Below, in pieces: positions 48,590 to 61,369 of a DNA stretch of 64,000 nt. The notes beneath the pieces were generated by a model that was given only the letters and a program-made list of their open reading frames with translations, was not told the origin of the DNA and made no database searches. A program made the position numbers and the translations under genes. This stretch comes from Epiperipatus broadwayi (taxonomy: Eukaryota; Onychophora; Udeonychophora; Euonychophora; Peripatidae): contig JAQFVV010006428.1 of assembly GCA_028023455.1 (NCBI GenBank), positions 1,223,501 through 1,287,500 on the forward strand, read 5' to 3'. Each line of letters opens with the position of its first letter. Positions within the stretch are counted from its first letter, which is position 1.

Positions 48590-50480
48590 TTCAAGATAAA
48601 TGTCTCTCCAAACATTAATCTACTGTTTCCAATCTCTATATTATTCAATACAAGCATATAAGCAAACTTCTTTATAATATCCATCCATCTCACATATAGT
48701 TTCTGTATGAGAGTTGCACAATCTCTTGAGATCCAGATTATAATTTTGATTATCCAACTATTATTGTCATTTCTTCTAGAAGTATATCCAACCCAATTTC
48801 ATTTCAGTTTTAACTTTTTCATTGATTCAGTGATACATGTTTGTTCTGACACATGTATTTCATTATTGATTTCTTCTTACTACTCAAAACATACATCATT
48901 CCATATATTCAGTTGTTTGAAGACTTTGAATTGTTTTTTTTAATGTCCAAGTTTCATATTCATAAATATAGATTGATTAACATGTTTAATAAAAAAATTC
49001 AATCCTATAGACATATTTTTTTTAATATTAAGTTTATGATTAATTCCATACATTATTATGTATTAATAATCAGATCAAGATGATTTAATTTATTAATGTT
49101 TTTAATTAATGATTATCAATCTTTATTTTCTTTTTCCGAACAAATTTATTGAACATTACTTTAGTCTTTTTAGTATTTTTTAAATCTGACTTTCTTACCA
49201 TAATTTCATAAATCTTGCAAATTTTTCCTGAATTTCTGAAGCAGTTATTCATTAAAACAGTCACATTAGCAGAAAGACAATTGAAACAATTTATCTTCAT
49301 TATTCTTCCATAGTGCCCCATTTTAATCTACCAAACATTTCTTGTAAAACTGCTGCCTTAAATTTCAGAAATATGAAATTATTATGTCAGATATCTATCT
49401 TATTTTTAATGTTTTTAGTTTTTCCATACCATCTAATCATTACTACTGTATTTTGAATATATATAGTTCAGAATCTGATGACATTTTGGTTCTATATTTT
49501 GATATGATCCCATGCTTAATTTTTATAGAAATGCTTATACAATCAAATGTTCCAAAATAGCAACCTATAATTGATTCTTTCTATGACTTCTTAATATTGG
49601 GAAGTAACCATTTATTTTAAAGCCGCTTTTAAACTCAACTTTTTTTTTGCCTTAATTACCAAAATTCACTGAAATCAGGTAAATGGGTTGTAATTCTAAG
49701 ACTAACAATTCAATATAAACTAATAAAAATGGTTAGGTTTTGCATTTCATATTGCCGTTCTTAAGTGTCAATATTACTACTACACTATTTCAATCATTTT
49801 GCTACTTCTTTATCATTTAAACTTTGTTATATAAGTTTGCAATTTTTTGTTTTGCACTGTTTATCAGCTTCTTTTAAGTTATTAATTATAATTTTATTAT
49901 ATTAATACATTTTATTATATATCTTCTTTAAAATGCTGGACAATTTAGAAAATCTAATATTTTTAGTAAATGCTTTGTTTTCTCGTTAATGGCTGCTATA
50001 TAATTATAGAGAACATTCACATATTTCTTTATGTTCTCCTTTTTGTTAATTAGTTTACTTTTTCTTTTTACTTCAGAAATGCATTTACAATTCTAATATG
50101 TTGCTTTAAATTTTTAAGAAATGGAATCTTTTTTATAACATTTTTTGGAAATTGAAAGTAATACTTTCTTATATTTTTATTAATGCATTTTTGTATTCAA
50201 ATCACATTAGCAAATGTTTTTTTTTAAATGTTTTTATATTTCTTCTTTTTGTCGTATATTCTTTAGTCTCAGTAGAAGATTTATTGATAAACTGTTGCTT
50301 TTTGGACCATATATTTTTTGCATTTCTTAATAATGTATCATTTTCTTTTTATTTATTTTATTAAAGACTGAAACACCTTTAAATTCTGCTAATATTTTGA
50401 AATGATTTTCAAGTTCTTATTTAAATTCATTGAATGTTTCTAAAGGTTTAGGAATATCAAGTGTGATTATTGTTTTTAAA
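48590..50480 (-). mobile_element. Decayed RTE-type LINE, reverse strand
   Basis: On the minus strand, broken frames show the C-terminal half of an RTE-like ORF. FKAAVLQEMFGRLKWGTMEE (about 49320-49380) is followed by a decayed version of the region that should hold the FADD active site (LSANVTVLM at about 49260). NTKKTKVMFNKF comes next (about 49150), then KLKLKWNWVGYTSRRND (about 48800) and YVRWMDIIKK (about 48690). The last two correspond to the lysine/tryptophan-rich KLKW-W-GH-AR and GRPxTRWxDD tail motifs of this clade. Upstream, LDIPKPLETFNEFKQELENH (about 50450) may belong to the linker before the reverse transcriptase. Multiple frameshifts make it inactive. Confidence 0.6.
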
Positions 50481-51600
50481 TGCCTTTATTTAACTTACAA
50501 TTTAATATTTATTTTTGTTGTTTGTACATAAATTTTTTTTTGTTTGTATTATTTTATATATTTTGGATAAATAACTATAATTAAAGTTATGGAAAATGAA
50601 ATACTTCAGCAGTAACTTGTCCATTGTCTATTTAAGAAAATGCTTTCTTATTTCGTATGTAGATGAGGTTTAAATTTAACATCAGTGTATTTTTTTCTTG
50701 CTTGTGCAAGAGAAATTAAAATATATATTAAATATCATTTAATTTAAATGTAAAGGAATAAAGAAAACAAATTTCATTAACAAAATCTCTCATTTTTATA
50801 TTGACCTCTATTAATAATATGAAATAAAAACAGGGATACTTTTATATTTCTATATGTTCATGTTTCAGATATCCCATGTGATTAAAATGCAATTTAGCAA
50901 ATAATCATCACAGTGTGCAATTAGATATTTTTTGTGTGTGTTGCAAATAGGCTCCTGTTGTTTATTATTGTCTTAAAGATGTTTTTTAAAGTTTTCTTAA
51001 TACTTCTTTCAGTTCATACTTAACTTTCCTTGAAAAATAGTACAGTAGGTTATTTGTCTGTAGATCTAGTTATCAACATGGAATGATTTTCATTTTCTCT
51101 TTCTCTCTTCTTTGGTAGATTATTTAAAAATCTCTGATTAATGAGGGTACATGACAGATGTCTAAGTATTTTTCCATGGAAAGCTCACACTTTCTGGTAA
51201 AAATAATTTCATCAGGCAATTAAAAAGGAATTTAATCTTTCCTTATTAAAGTTACTTTAGAATAGTAAATATTTTCCACTTTTTATAAATATATGTTTGT
51301 AAATAAGCTTCTTATTCACAACAGACTACCAGTACATAAATAATTTATTTAATTGTAAGCTGTTAGAAGATTGTTCCTTAATTTTCTTATGTGTCAGAAA
51401 ACATAAAAGAAATAAGTGACTCTATTTATATCCAATTATTCCATGAAACAAGCAGATCAAAATGGATAAGAACAACAAAAATACATTAGATTTTGATATC
51501 ATTTGTTTTTTTTTTCTTCTTTTGAATAATAGTATCTTATGTTCAAAAAGTAAACACACATTAATATTTCCAAAATTATATGTAATTAGTGGTAAGAGGT
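50480..51600. other. AT-rich sequence, possible upstream part of the RTE relic
   Basis: The T-rich plus strand resembles 48.6-50.5 kb in texture. It may hold the decayed endonuclease region of the same LINE, but no motif could be read. Confidence 0.25.
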
Positions 51601-51626
51601 ATGTACTTCACTTCAAATAAAGTAGT

Positions 51627-51885
51627 TGGTTAAGTGCATCTGAAGAGAAGTTTATGCTTTTGAATTGAAATATCAAAATAATCCTGAGTGCTTTCAATAA
51701 GAGTTATATGCAGCTGAAGAGAAGTTCACCTTTTCAAAAAAAACATCAAAGTGATACTGAGCACTTTGTTACACTACTCTCATAATTATAGAGTAGTTGT
51801 AACTCTAGAAAGCACTCAACATTATTTTGATATTTCAACTCCAAAGAATGAACTTCTCTTCAGTTGCGTATTAGTGCACAACTTA
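51627..51885. repeat. Compound direct and inverted repeat
   Basis: CTGAAGAGAAGTT(T/C) followed by ATATCAAAATAAT and GAGTGCTTTC-type sequence occurs at 51640-51700, again as a diverged direct copy at 51715-51765, and inverted at 51812-51880 (GAAAGCACTCAACATTATTT ... GAACTTCTCTTCAGTTGC). The centre GAGTAGTTGTAACTC/ACACTACTCTC can also pair. It is probably a foldback element with one arm duplicated. Confidence 0.65.
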
Positions 51886-52054
51886 ATCTATTATTTGTAA
51901 TTAATTAAAATTATTTGTTTATTTTAAAATTATCATCAGAGATATTTCAGATAAAACTAAAAAAAGATATGTATTTATTTTAACTCCAAAACATGTTATA
52001 CACATTTTTTTTCTATTACAAGATTTAATAAATCTTAATAGATTATTTACTTAT

Positions 52055-53358
<1,304 letters not shown>

Positions 53359-55182
53359 CTCAATTCAATTCATTTATTTAAGTGCTAAACAACAGCATAA
53401 AGTCAATTACAGTTTGCACATACAATAAAAGTGAAAATAAAACATATAGCATAAAATGAAAATATAAATCTATACATAATAAAGTAAAAGTTAAAAGACA
53501 AAATCAAACATAACATTTCAGTTTAATAAGATAACAAAATTTCTTATAATCAATGTCACACAGATTAAGGTTACTCCCAATCTGATTATATAAAGAGGGT
53601 AACCTAAATAAAGGAGAAAATTTAAGAATGTTAGAATGACATGTTTGAATCCGATATACACAAGTAGACCTAGTATCATAACTCAAATACCTAATTGAGA
53701 TAGTTGAAACTATATCTGATAAAATAACTTGTTTATTAACAATTTTATAAAAATATTTCAAATCCCTATACTTTCATCTAGATGAAAGATTAATCATTTT
53801 ACCCTCCCAAAAAACATATATGAAAAACTTCTTTGAAATAGACTGCAACAAGTTACATCCTTGCAAAGAACTAGAATTCCAAATTATTGAACCATATTCA
53901 ATAATAGGAAGAACCAATGAAAAAAACAATTTCCGTTTAGTATCATTACTGAACTGATAACCATATCTAAGAATGATACTCATAAACTTAAAAACCTTAC
54001 CAACAATCATTTCAAGATGAGGAATAAAAGATACATTACAAGAAAACATAATTCTAAGATCTTTTTGGCATTTAACTGAAATAATTTTATGAGAATTGCA
54101 AAATTGTAAAACTTCAGATTTTTTGGAATAAGAAACAAAGGAGCATTTATCAAAATTAACTGTCATATTATTTGACTCACACCAAGCACTAAAGTTATCA
54201 ATATCCTTCTGAAGGAGAACACAATCATTAACTTATATAATTCTTCTAAAAATCTTACAGTCATCAGCATAGCTTAACAGAAAAGAATATCTCAAGCAAT
54301 CCTTAAGATCATTAACGTAAACATTAAACAGCATGGGTGCTAAAATACTATCCTGTGGAACACCTAAATTGCATTCAAAATTAAATGAAACTTTATTATT
54401 GAATTTAATATATGGTGTACAACTACACAGAAATGATTGAAACCAATATACAAGTTTATTAGAAAAACCTATTTTATGTAATTTATGAAGTAAAACACTG
54501 TGATCAACTTTATCAAAGGCTTTTGATAAATCAAAATAAATAACATCTAGTCTTTGAGGATCCTCAATAGCATGAGCTATATGATCATAAATTGTCAATA
54601 GATTACTATCAATTGATCTATTAGGACTAAAACCATGTTGAGAAGAAGAAATTATCTTACCCACATCTGAAATAATTTTATTATAAATACATCTCTCAAA
54701 AATTCATGCAATGGTATGCAGAACAGAAATCGGTCTATAATTAGAAACACAATCTCGATCACCATTTTTGAAGATTGGAATCATTTAGCACATTTCAAAA
54801 CACTAAGAAAAGTTCAAGAATTAAGAGACAGATTAAAAACAAAGGCAAAAGGTACTGCAATAAATTTGGCTAGCCCCTTATAAATAAAAGAAGGAATATT
54901 ATCATATCTTAAACTAGAGTGAGTCTTAAGCCTTCTAATAGCTACAGTAATATCTTCCCTCGAGATATGATCAATTGTACATTTAGCACTAGACAAATTG
55001 CCATGAAATGTGATTTTAGAATCAATCCCATGTTGTGAAAAGTATAACTCTGCAAAATGTTTAGAAAATTCATCTGCATTTAATGCAGATGCATTTGAAC
55101 CTTTTTCTTACCCTAGCCAGAATTCTCTAGGATTAGAAGAAATATTAATTTCAATTTTTTTTATATACTCTTGTAAATCTCT
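53359..55182 (-). mobile_element. LINE fragment B with reverse transcriptase (CR1/Jockey superclade)
   Basis: The minus strand, broken by frameshifts, reads in order. The region before the palm comes first (TIDHISREDITVAIRRLKTH, about 54950). A 143-codon frame follows (54233-54664) with SQHGFSPNRSIDSNLL, VIYFDLSKAFDKVDHSVLL (the Phe-x-Asp metal site), LGVPQDSILAPMLFNVYVND (motif B) and FLLSYADDCKIF (the YADD active site). The thumb comes next (MTVNFDKCSFVSYSKK; LVLPIIEYGSIIWNSSS, 53774-54166), and then a C-terminal frame (53504-53761). The usual Gly residues of GVPQGS and LGP are Asp and Ala. Its 3' side ends in the TTA/TAA array at 53229-53358. The endonuclease part is missing. Confidence 0.85.
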
Positions 55183-55363
<181 letters not shown>

Positions 55364-55439
55364 ATATGGTTTTAATTTCTCCTTATATGTAAAAACAAAA
55401 AATACTTAATTGTAATTATTAATTAGAGAAAATATAGCT

Positions 55440-55822
<383 letters not shown>

Positions 55823-55823
55823 T

Positions 55824-56000
55824 ACATTCAAATATCAGCCTTTCAAACTAATTGTGCAAATGCTTTGTGAGTGTTAATAATAAATGAATACTTTCTCATC
55901 AATACAAGATATAGTATTTATGCAGGAATAAAAGGAATCCTCTTATTCCTACAACTCAAATATTTATATATGAGCAAATCTAAAGTACTGGCAAAGAAAG
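55824..56000 (+). repeat. Single copy of the palindrome unit
   Basis: ACATTCAAATATCAGCCTTT...TACTGGCAAAGAAAG repeats the left arm of the palindrome at 56115-56326 (56157 onward) with a few differences, in direct orientation. Together the three copies form a direct-direct-inverted set between trinucleotide arrays. Confidence 0.85.
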
Positions 56001-56114
56001 CATGATGATGGAACAGTCACTTTAAATTACTCTATATGATGTCTGAATGAATGACGTCAATGAAATTGTCTAGAATTTACTAAATGTCACTCCAACTGAA
56101 ACTTAATCATATGT

Positions 56115-56546
56115 AAATAAGCATTTATTTTATATAACATCTGTATATAATTGTATTACATTCAAATATCAGCCTTTCAAGCTAATTGTGCAAACGCTTT
56201 GTGAGTGTTAATAATAAATGAATACTTTCTCACCAATACAAGATATAGTATTTATGCAGGAATAAAAGGAATTCTCTTATTCCTACAACTCAAATATTTA
56301 TATATGAGCAAATCTAAAGTACTGGCTTTCTTTGCCAGTACTTTAGATTTGCTCATATATAAATGTTTGAGATGTAGGAATAAGAGGATTCCTTTTATTC
56401 CTGCATAAATACTATATCTTGTATTGGTGAGAAAGTATTCATTTATTATTAACACTCACAAAGCGTTTGCACAATTAGCTTGAAAGGCTGATATTTGAAT
56501 GTAATACAATTATATACAGATGCTATATAAAATAAATGCTTATTTA
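56115..56546. repeat. Near-perfect palindrome, arms of 212 bases, 7-base loop
   Basis: The left arm 56115-56326 and right arm 56334-56546 are reverse complements with only a handful of differences (for example AACATCTG/GCATCTG and CAACTCAAATA/CATCTCAAACA). The loop is TTTCTTT (56327-56333). Because of the symmetry the same open frame of 67 codons appears on both strands (56205-56408 and 56252-56455). That is a consequence of the palindrome and not evidence of a gene. Confidence 0.9.
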
Positions 56547-56795
<249 letters not shown>

Positions 56796-56904
56796 GAACA
56801 GCACATAATTTCCTATCTCTTTTAATTATATAACATTATTGACATTAGCTAAGTTTTACTTAAAGTCTTTTACTACCAAGAAAATTCTTATTTAAGTTAA
56901 TGAT

Positions 56905-57660
56905 TTAACCCTTTTCCCGCGCTCGACGAGACTCCTCGTCGACATCTAAAATCACTCTAACTTAGTTCGTTTTTATACGATAAAATTCGTTAAATACGTA
57001 TTTAATTCGTTTTTAAAAGTTCTGTACGATGGTGACATCTTCCGATTTATTTTAGAAGTAAAAAATAAAAAAAAAACGCATTTTAAACCTAAACAAAGAA
57101 GGAACATTATTTGTGATTGGTTCTTAGCATGCTCTCAGCCGAAAAAGACATTCTGATTGGCTGGAAAGAACAAAGAAACTGCCTGATCAAAGAAAATAAA
57201 GAAAAACGCTGAGATTTTCATTTCGAATACGATTTAAATTATTATTAAATAATATTTATGGAAATTAAACATAATTTTCAGAGAGAATAATAAAAAAACA
57301 AAATTATTTTCGAAAAATATTGAAGATTTAAGTAAATATATTGAAGATGTAGTAAAAAGAAATATTTACTTTTCTATAACGTAAAAGTCGATCTTTTTGT
57401 TTACATTATAACTTTTATGTTGCCGATATAGAATATCTTAGAATAAATAAATAGCAATTTATTTTTGAAAGAACTTTCGTTTTCTTCATGACCTGAAAAA
57501 TTAATTATATACTTTTTATAAACGTATCTGAGTTGAATTTAATATTATAGACGAATATGTTTTAACAATAGGCTTTGTCTTCAGTTTGTGAGTTGGCCAA
57601 TTAAAAGATTTGATTTTTATCTCATACAACCAATGATTTAATTAGCGGTTTAAGGGTTAA
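56905..57660. mobile_element. piggyBac-type MITE with subterminal hairpin
   Basis: TTAA target sites lie at 56905-56908 and 57657-57660. The ends are CCCTTTTCCCGC at left and, on the opposite strand, CCCTTAAACCGC at right; CCC after TTAA is the usual piggyBac-superfamily start. Next to the left end CGACGAG-ACTC-CTCGTCG (56924-56941) forms a 7-bp hairpin. The 748-base interior has no transposase. It shares a GATTGGTTCTTA-like block with the other TTAA-flanked elements here but has different ends. Confidence 0.85.
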
Positions 57661-59389
57661 AATGCAACAGTTTTGCATCAATGTACCATAATATTCTGGT
57701 TCATTAACCCCACAAAAATGATATAAAATAGTATTTAACTTATTCTGAATTCATTTTTTATTGTTTAAACAATTTAATTTGTTTAGCTAATTTTCAATCA
57801 TCGATATACATTATTATTGATCATCATTAATTCTTTGAACTTGCTTGATACTAATGAACTACAGAGCATTCCAAATAGCCCATGTGTATAGCCAATTCCA
57901 TATTTACCATCCGTTTCCATGACTGAACCATGCAGGTATCTATCCCTGAAACATCTAAAATGCTTCTACAGAAAGAGGCAAGTATAAAAGAATAATTGTC
58001 TAAATATATAGGAGCAAACTAGGTCATCTACATACTACTAAAACAAAACAACAATGAAAAATAACAATAACCAAGTCAGGAATTCAAGTACTAACTACTT
58101 AAATAAACACCCATGATTTGTATTGTATGTTATTTTGGTAGTAATACATTTTACTCTACGATGTTTCAGCTGTTGCCTTAAAACTCTAAAAATATATTTT
58201 AAAAAATTACATTATCTGAACACAACAAACTTCTACCATGTAGCAGATATATATCACAAAAGTACACACCGACATACCACAATGGTGAGTTCTCCATTAG
58301 TTTTGAAAGTATTAACACATGCTAATTATTTCCCCCTCCTCAATTTATGAATATAAATTGTTATATTCATTTGGCCATTATATGGCACTTTATTTAATTT
58401 TATTTCTTTACCTTTTCTTTTTTCTTCAAAGTCATAATCAGGGGTAATTTTTGTTTTTGAAATTTTCTTATTACTCAAAAAGATTTTGAATTTTTAACAT
58501 GTGCAAGGTCATTAAAAGCCATTCTTTATCTTTTCTGTAGAGGTCATTCCTTGCAGAGGTTCAGGTATTTTTATTGGTGAAGGTGTCTTTATCCAAATTG
58601 TTTTGGGAAATGTTCTGTTATTATGTGAGTTTATCCTCATTTCTTCTACTACTGAATCTTTCTAGCATCTTGCTTGCATCAGACAAGAAAGATTCAGGTG
58701 GTGATCAGGCTAAGATATTTTAATCATCTTGGATTTGTGTGGTTTCTAGACCATCATATAATTCTTGCTCTTCCTATACTACCAATGCATCTTCTCTTAC
58801 TTCTTTTACATTATAAAGATCAAACATCTTCTGAATAAAAAGATAATTTGGATATTTGGAATATGTTGAAATTAACAAAATGTGCTTCAAATCTTATAGC
58901 TTTTCATGATATTTTGATTTTCTCTGGAATAGCAAGACATCATCAGATCACAATTTAAAAAATAAACACTATAACTATGGTACTATTTTAGAAAGGCTGT
59001 AATTAAAAACTATTACTCAGGTTATTTATATTTATCATGATTATGGCTATATATTGTTTTCTTTTCATTTAATATATTTACTATTTATTGATATAAGTAG
59101 ATGTATAATTTTAGGTTAACTAGTGATCTATTTATATAACTAAATATAAGAGAGCTATATTTCCTAAGTTGGAATTTATATTTTACAGAATAATAATTAT
59201 TGTTTTAATTTAAAATTTTCATTTTTTTATTTATATTAACAATTAAATAGATTCATTTTGTATATATATGACAAAACATGACATCTTTAGGAATGGAAGC
59301 ACACTACATAATATTTTTTATAATGTTTTATTTTACTTGCTGCAACAATTTTTACACAGTAGCTAATATATACATATCACATACATTTA
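57661..59389. other. AT-rich sequence, no assignable feature
   Basis: Open frame 58123-58350 has no recognisable motif. About 58430-58960 is less AT-rich but shows no repeat ends or conserved peptide. Confidence 0.4.
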
Positions 59390-59980
59390 GAAAAATCTGT
59401 AACTCTCTTATCTGTAAACCAGACTGTAATTAGTTAAAGTATAGAGAATACATCATCAGGATATTTTTAATTTCTAAATGCTTTTAAAATCCTTGTCATT
59501 CAACTATTCATTACATTTTAGTATTGTTTGAACTGTTTATAATCAACAAATAATGTAGTGGTCAAACTCATTATTTGCCTTATATAAAATCAGTTCAACT
59601 GTTGGTAAAAAAAATTTAAAGTTAATAGAAATTCCATACAAAAAATAATGAGTTTTAATTGTTCATACTTCTTTTTTATGTTTGAAAAAATAGTTTAGAA
59701 AAAAATATGAAACTCACTTATCTGTTAATCAGACTGTGACAAGTTTAAGTATAGATAATGCATTATCAAGATATTTTTATCTTCCAAATGCTATTAACAT
59801 TTAAAGTTTTAACTTTCCCCCCCCTATGTCAAATGCATTCACCAGGACATGAACCCAGGCCAGCTGCTTGGAAGGCATCTATGCTAACCACTAGGCCACC
59901 AACACTTGCCTAAAGTTTTAACTTTAAATTATATTTTAGCACTGTTTGAACTTCTTATAATCAATAAATAACATGATGTC
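59390..59980. repeat. Diverged tandem duplication, period about 310 bases
   Basis: CTTATCTGTAAACCAGACTGTAA...TTAAGTATAGA(G/T)AAT...AGATATTTTTA...TTTTAGTATTGTTTGAACT...AATCAACAAATAA at 59396-59560 recurs at 59716-59975. The second copy alone contains the SINE at 59817-59910, so the first copy acts as an approximate empty site. Confidence 0.75.
59817..59910 (-). mobile_element. tRNA-Gly(TCC)-derived SINE with G8 tail
   Basis: A perfect 15-base duplication, TAAAGTTTTAACTTT, flanks it (59802-59816 and 59911-59925). On the minus strand the element has GGCAA, then a tRNA-Gly-like unit (59835-59905; anticodon loop CTTCCAA; B box GGGTTCATGTCC), then TTTGACATA and a run of eight G (CCCCCCCC at 59817-59824). 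It is the same family as 8497-8588 and 22697-22790, where the tail is A8. Confidence 0.85.
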
Positions 59981-59986
59981 ATATGA

Positions 59987-60018
59987 TGTTATATATATAT
60001 ATATATATATATATATAA
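59987..60018. repeat. AT dinucleotide microsatellite
   Basis: An uninterrupted run of TA/AT repeats of about 30 bases. Confidence 0.9.
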
Positions 60019-60388
60019 TGGTAATTAACTGTTATATTTATTATTTTTATTGTTATTACAATAGTTTTTTAATTTATATATATTTTATTTGTATTTAATA
60101 TATATATATTTGATTTTAAGCTATATCAATTTATTAATACATTTTGAATTAATTAAAAACAAAATTGCTTTGTTATCATTTAATTTTACAATGCAAATTT
60201 ATTGGTTAATTATATTTGGATGAGATGATAGTCACTAATTAATTATATTACATAATTCATTAGAAGAAGTTGCAAAATAATTCAGAAATTAGAACAACAG
60301 GATAGGTAAAAAAATATAATTGCATATTATTTTCTTTGTATTGAATTTAATGTGTGCTAAGCAGGTACAGATCTGATATAGCAATAAA

Positions 60389-61334
60389 TTAAATCTTTCC
60401 TAGAAACAGCTGCATGTCATCATTCATAGCTTCAAGTTGCTCTAAAACTGGCAATTTTTAAATTATAGCAGCGAATTTATGCCCATTTTAAAGCTTAAAA
60501 AGTACCTAAGATGCTGCCATCTATAGAATTATTTTACAAGTAAAAAATCGATATCAAAATTTGAAGGTACAACATGGGAGAAGGCAGGTTTTCCTAGATG
60601 CTGATTGGTTGGTTCTTATTTTGAACAAAAGAAGAGTGCCTGTCAATAATTTTCACCACTGCAACTTCTTTGTTCTGATCTTCAAAATGAAAAAGAATGT
60701 TTTAGAATTTTTTTTTTAGTATTTTTTAAGTATTTTTTTTACATATAAATTATTTCGATAAAATATGCTGAAAATATAATTATTTTTAAAAAATAGTTAA
60801 GATTTTAGTAAAAATTCTTTACCTTTACATGAATGTAAATTGAAAAAGAAATCAGCACTTGTCAACAATTTTCATCACCCAAGCTATTTAGTTGATTTAC
60901 AAATAAAAATGAAAGTTTTAGAGTATTTTTAAAGTATTTTTTGACATATTATAAAATATTTTGATACAATATGCTGAAAATATAATTATTTTAGAAAATA
61001 GTTAATATTTTAGTAAAAATTAGTTACTTTTACATGAACATAAATTGAGAAAGAAAATCACAGATGTATTTGACATTTCCTAATAGATTATGAACATCCT
61101 TTTGAGGTTTTCTGCTATAAAATATTTTCATAATTATAAATAGAATTTTATTTTTAAAAAAATTTTCATTCACATTCTAACAAATTATTAATTTGCTTTT
61201 TACAAATGAAACTAAAATGAATCTAATATTAAAAGATGAATATATATTTTATTGCTGATTCTGTAATTGTCCAATCAAAAGTTCAAAACTTTAATTCACT
61301 AGGCCAATAAAAAAAATTTCATTGAAGACGTTAA
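60389..61334. mobile_element. piggyBac-type MITE copy 2, with internal duplication
   Basis: From AAAACTGGCAATTTTT to GTCCAATCAAAAGTTCAAAA it parallels copy 1 (9187-9915), including GCGAATTTATG, ATTTTAAAGCTTAAAA and AATATGCTGAAAATATAATT. TTAA occurs at 60389-60392 (followed by ATCTTT) and 61331-61334, but the terminal repeats are decayed. About 235 bases (AAATATGCTGAAAATATAAT to the TTACATGAA...AAATTGA block) are present twice, at roughly 60740-60855 and 60945-61055, with lead-in sequence also repeated. Confidence 0.7.
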
Positions 61335-61369
61335 TTGATTTGACATTATTAAGGATTTAATAAGTGAAT

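Noticed and set aside
56205-56455. Mirror-image 67-codon genes on both strands
   Set aside because: The identical frames on opposite strands are forced by the palindrome; no start context, homology or codon bias supports them.
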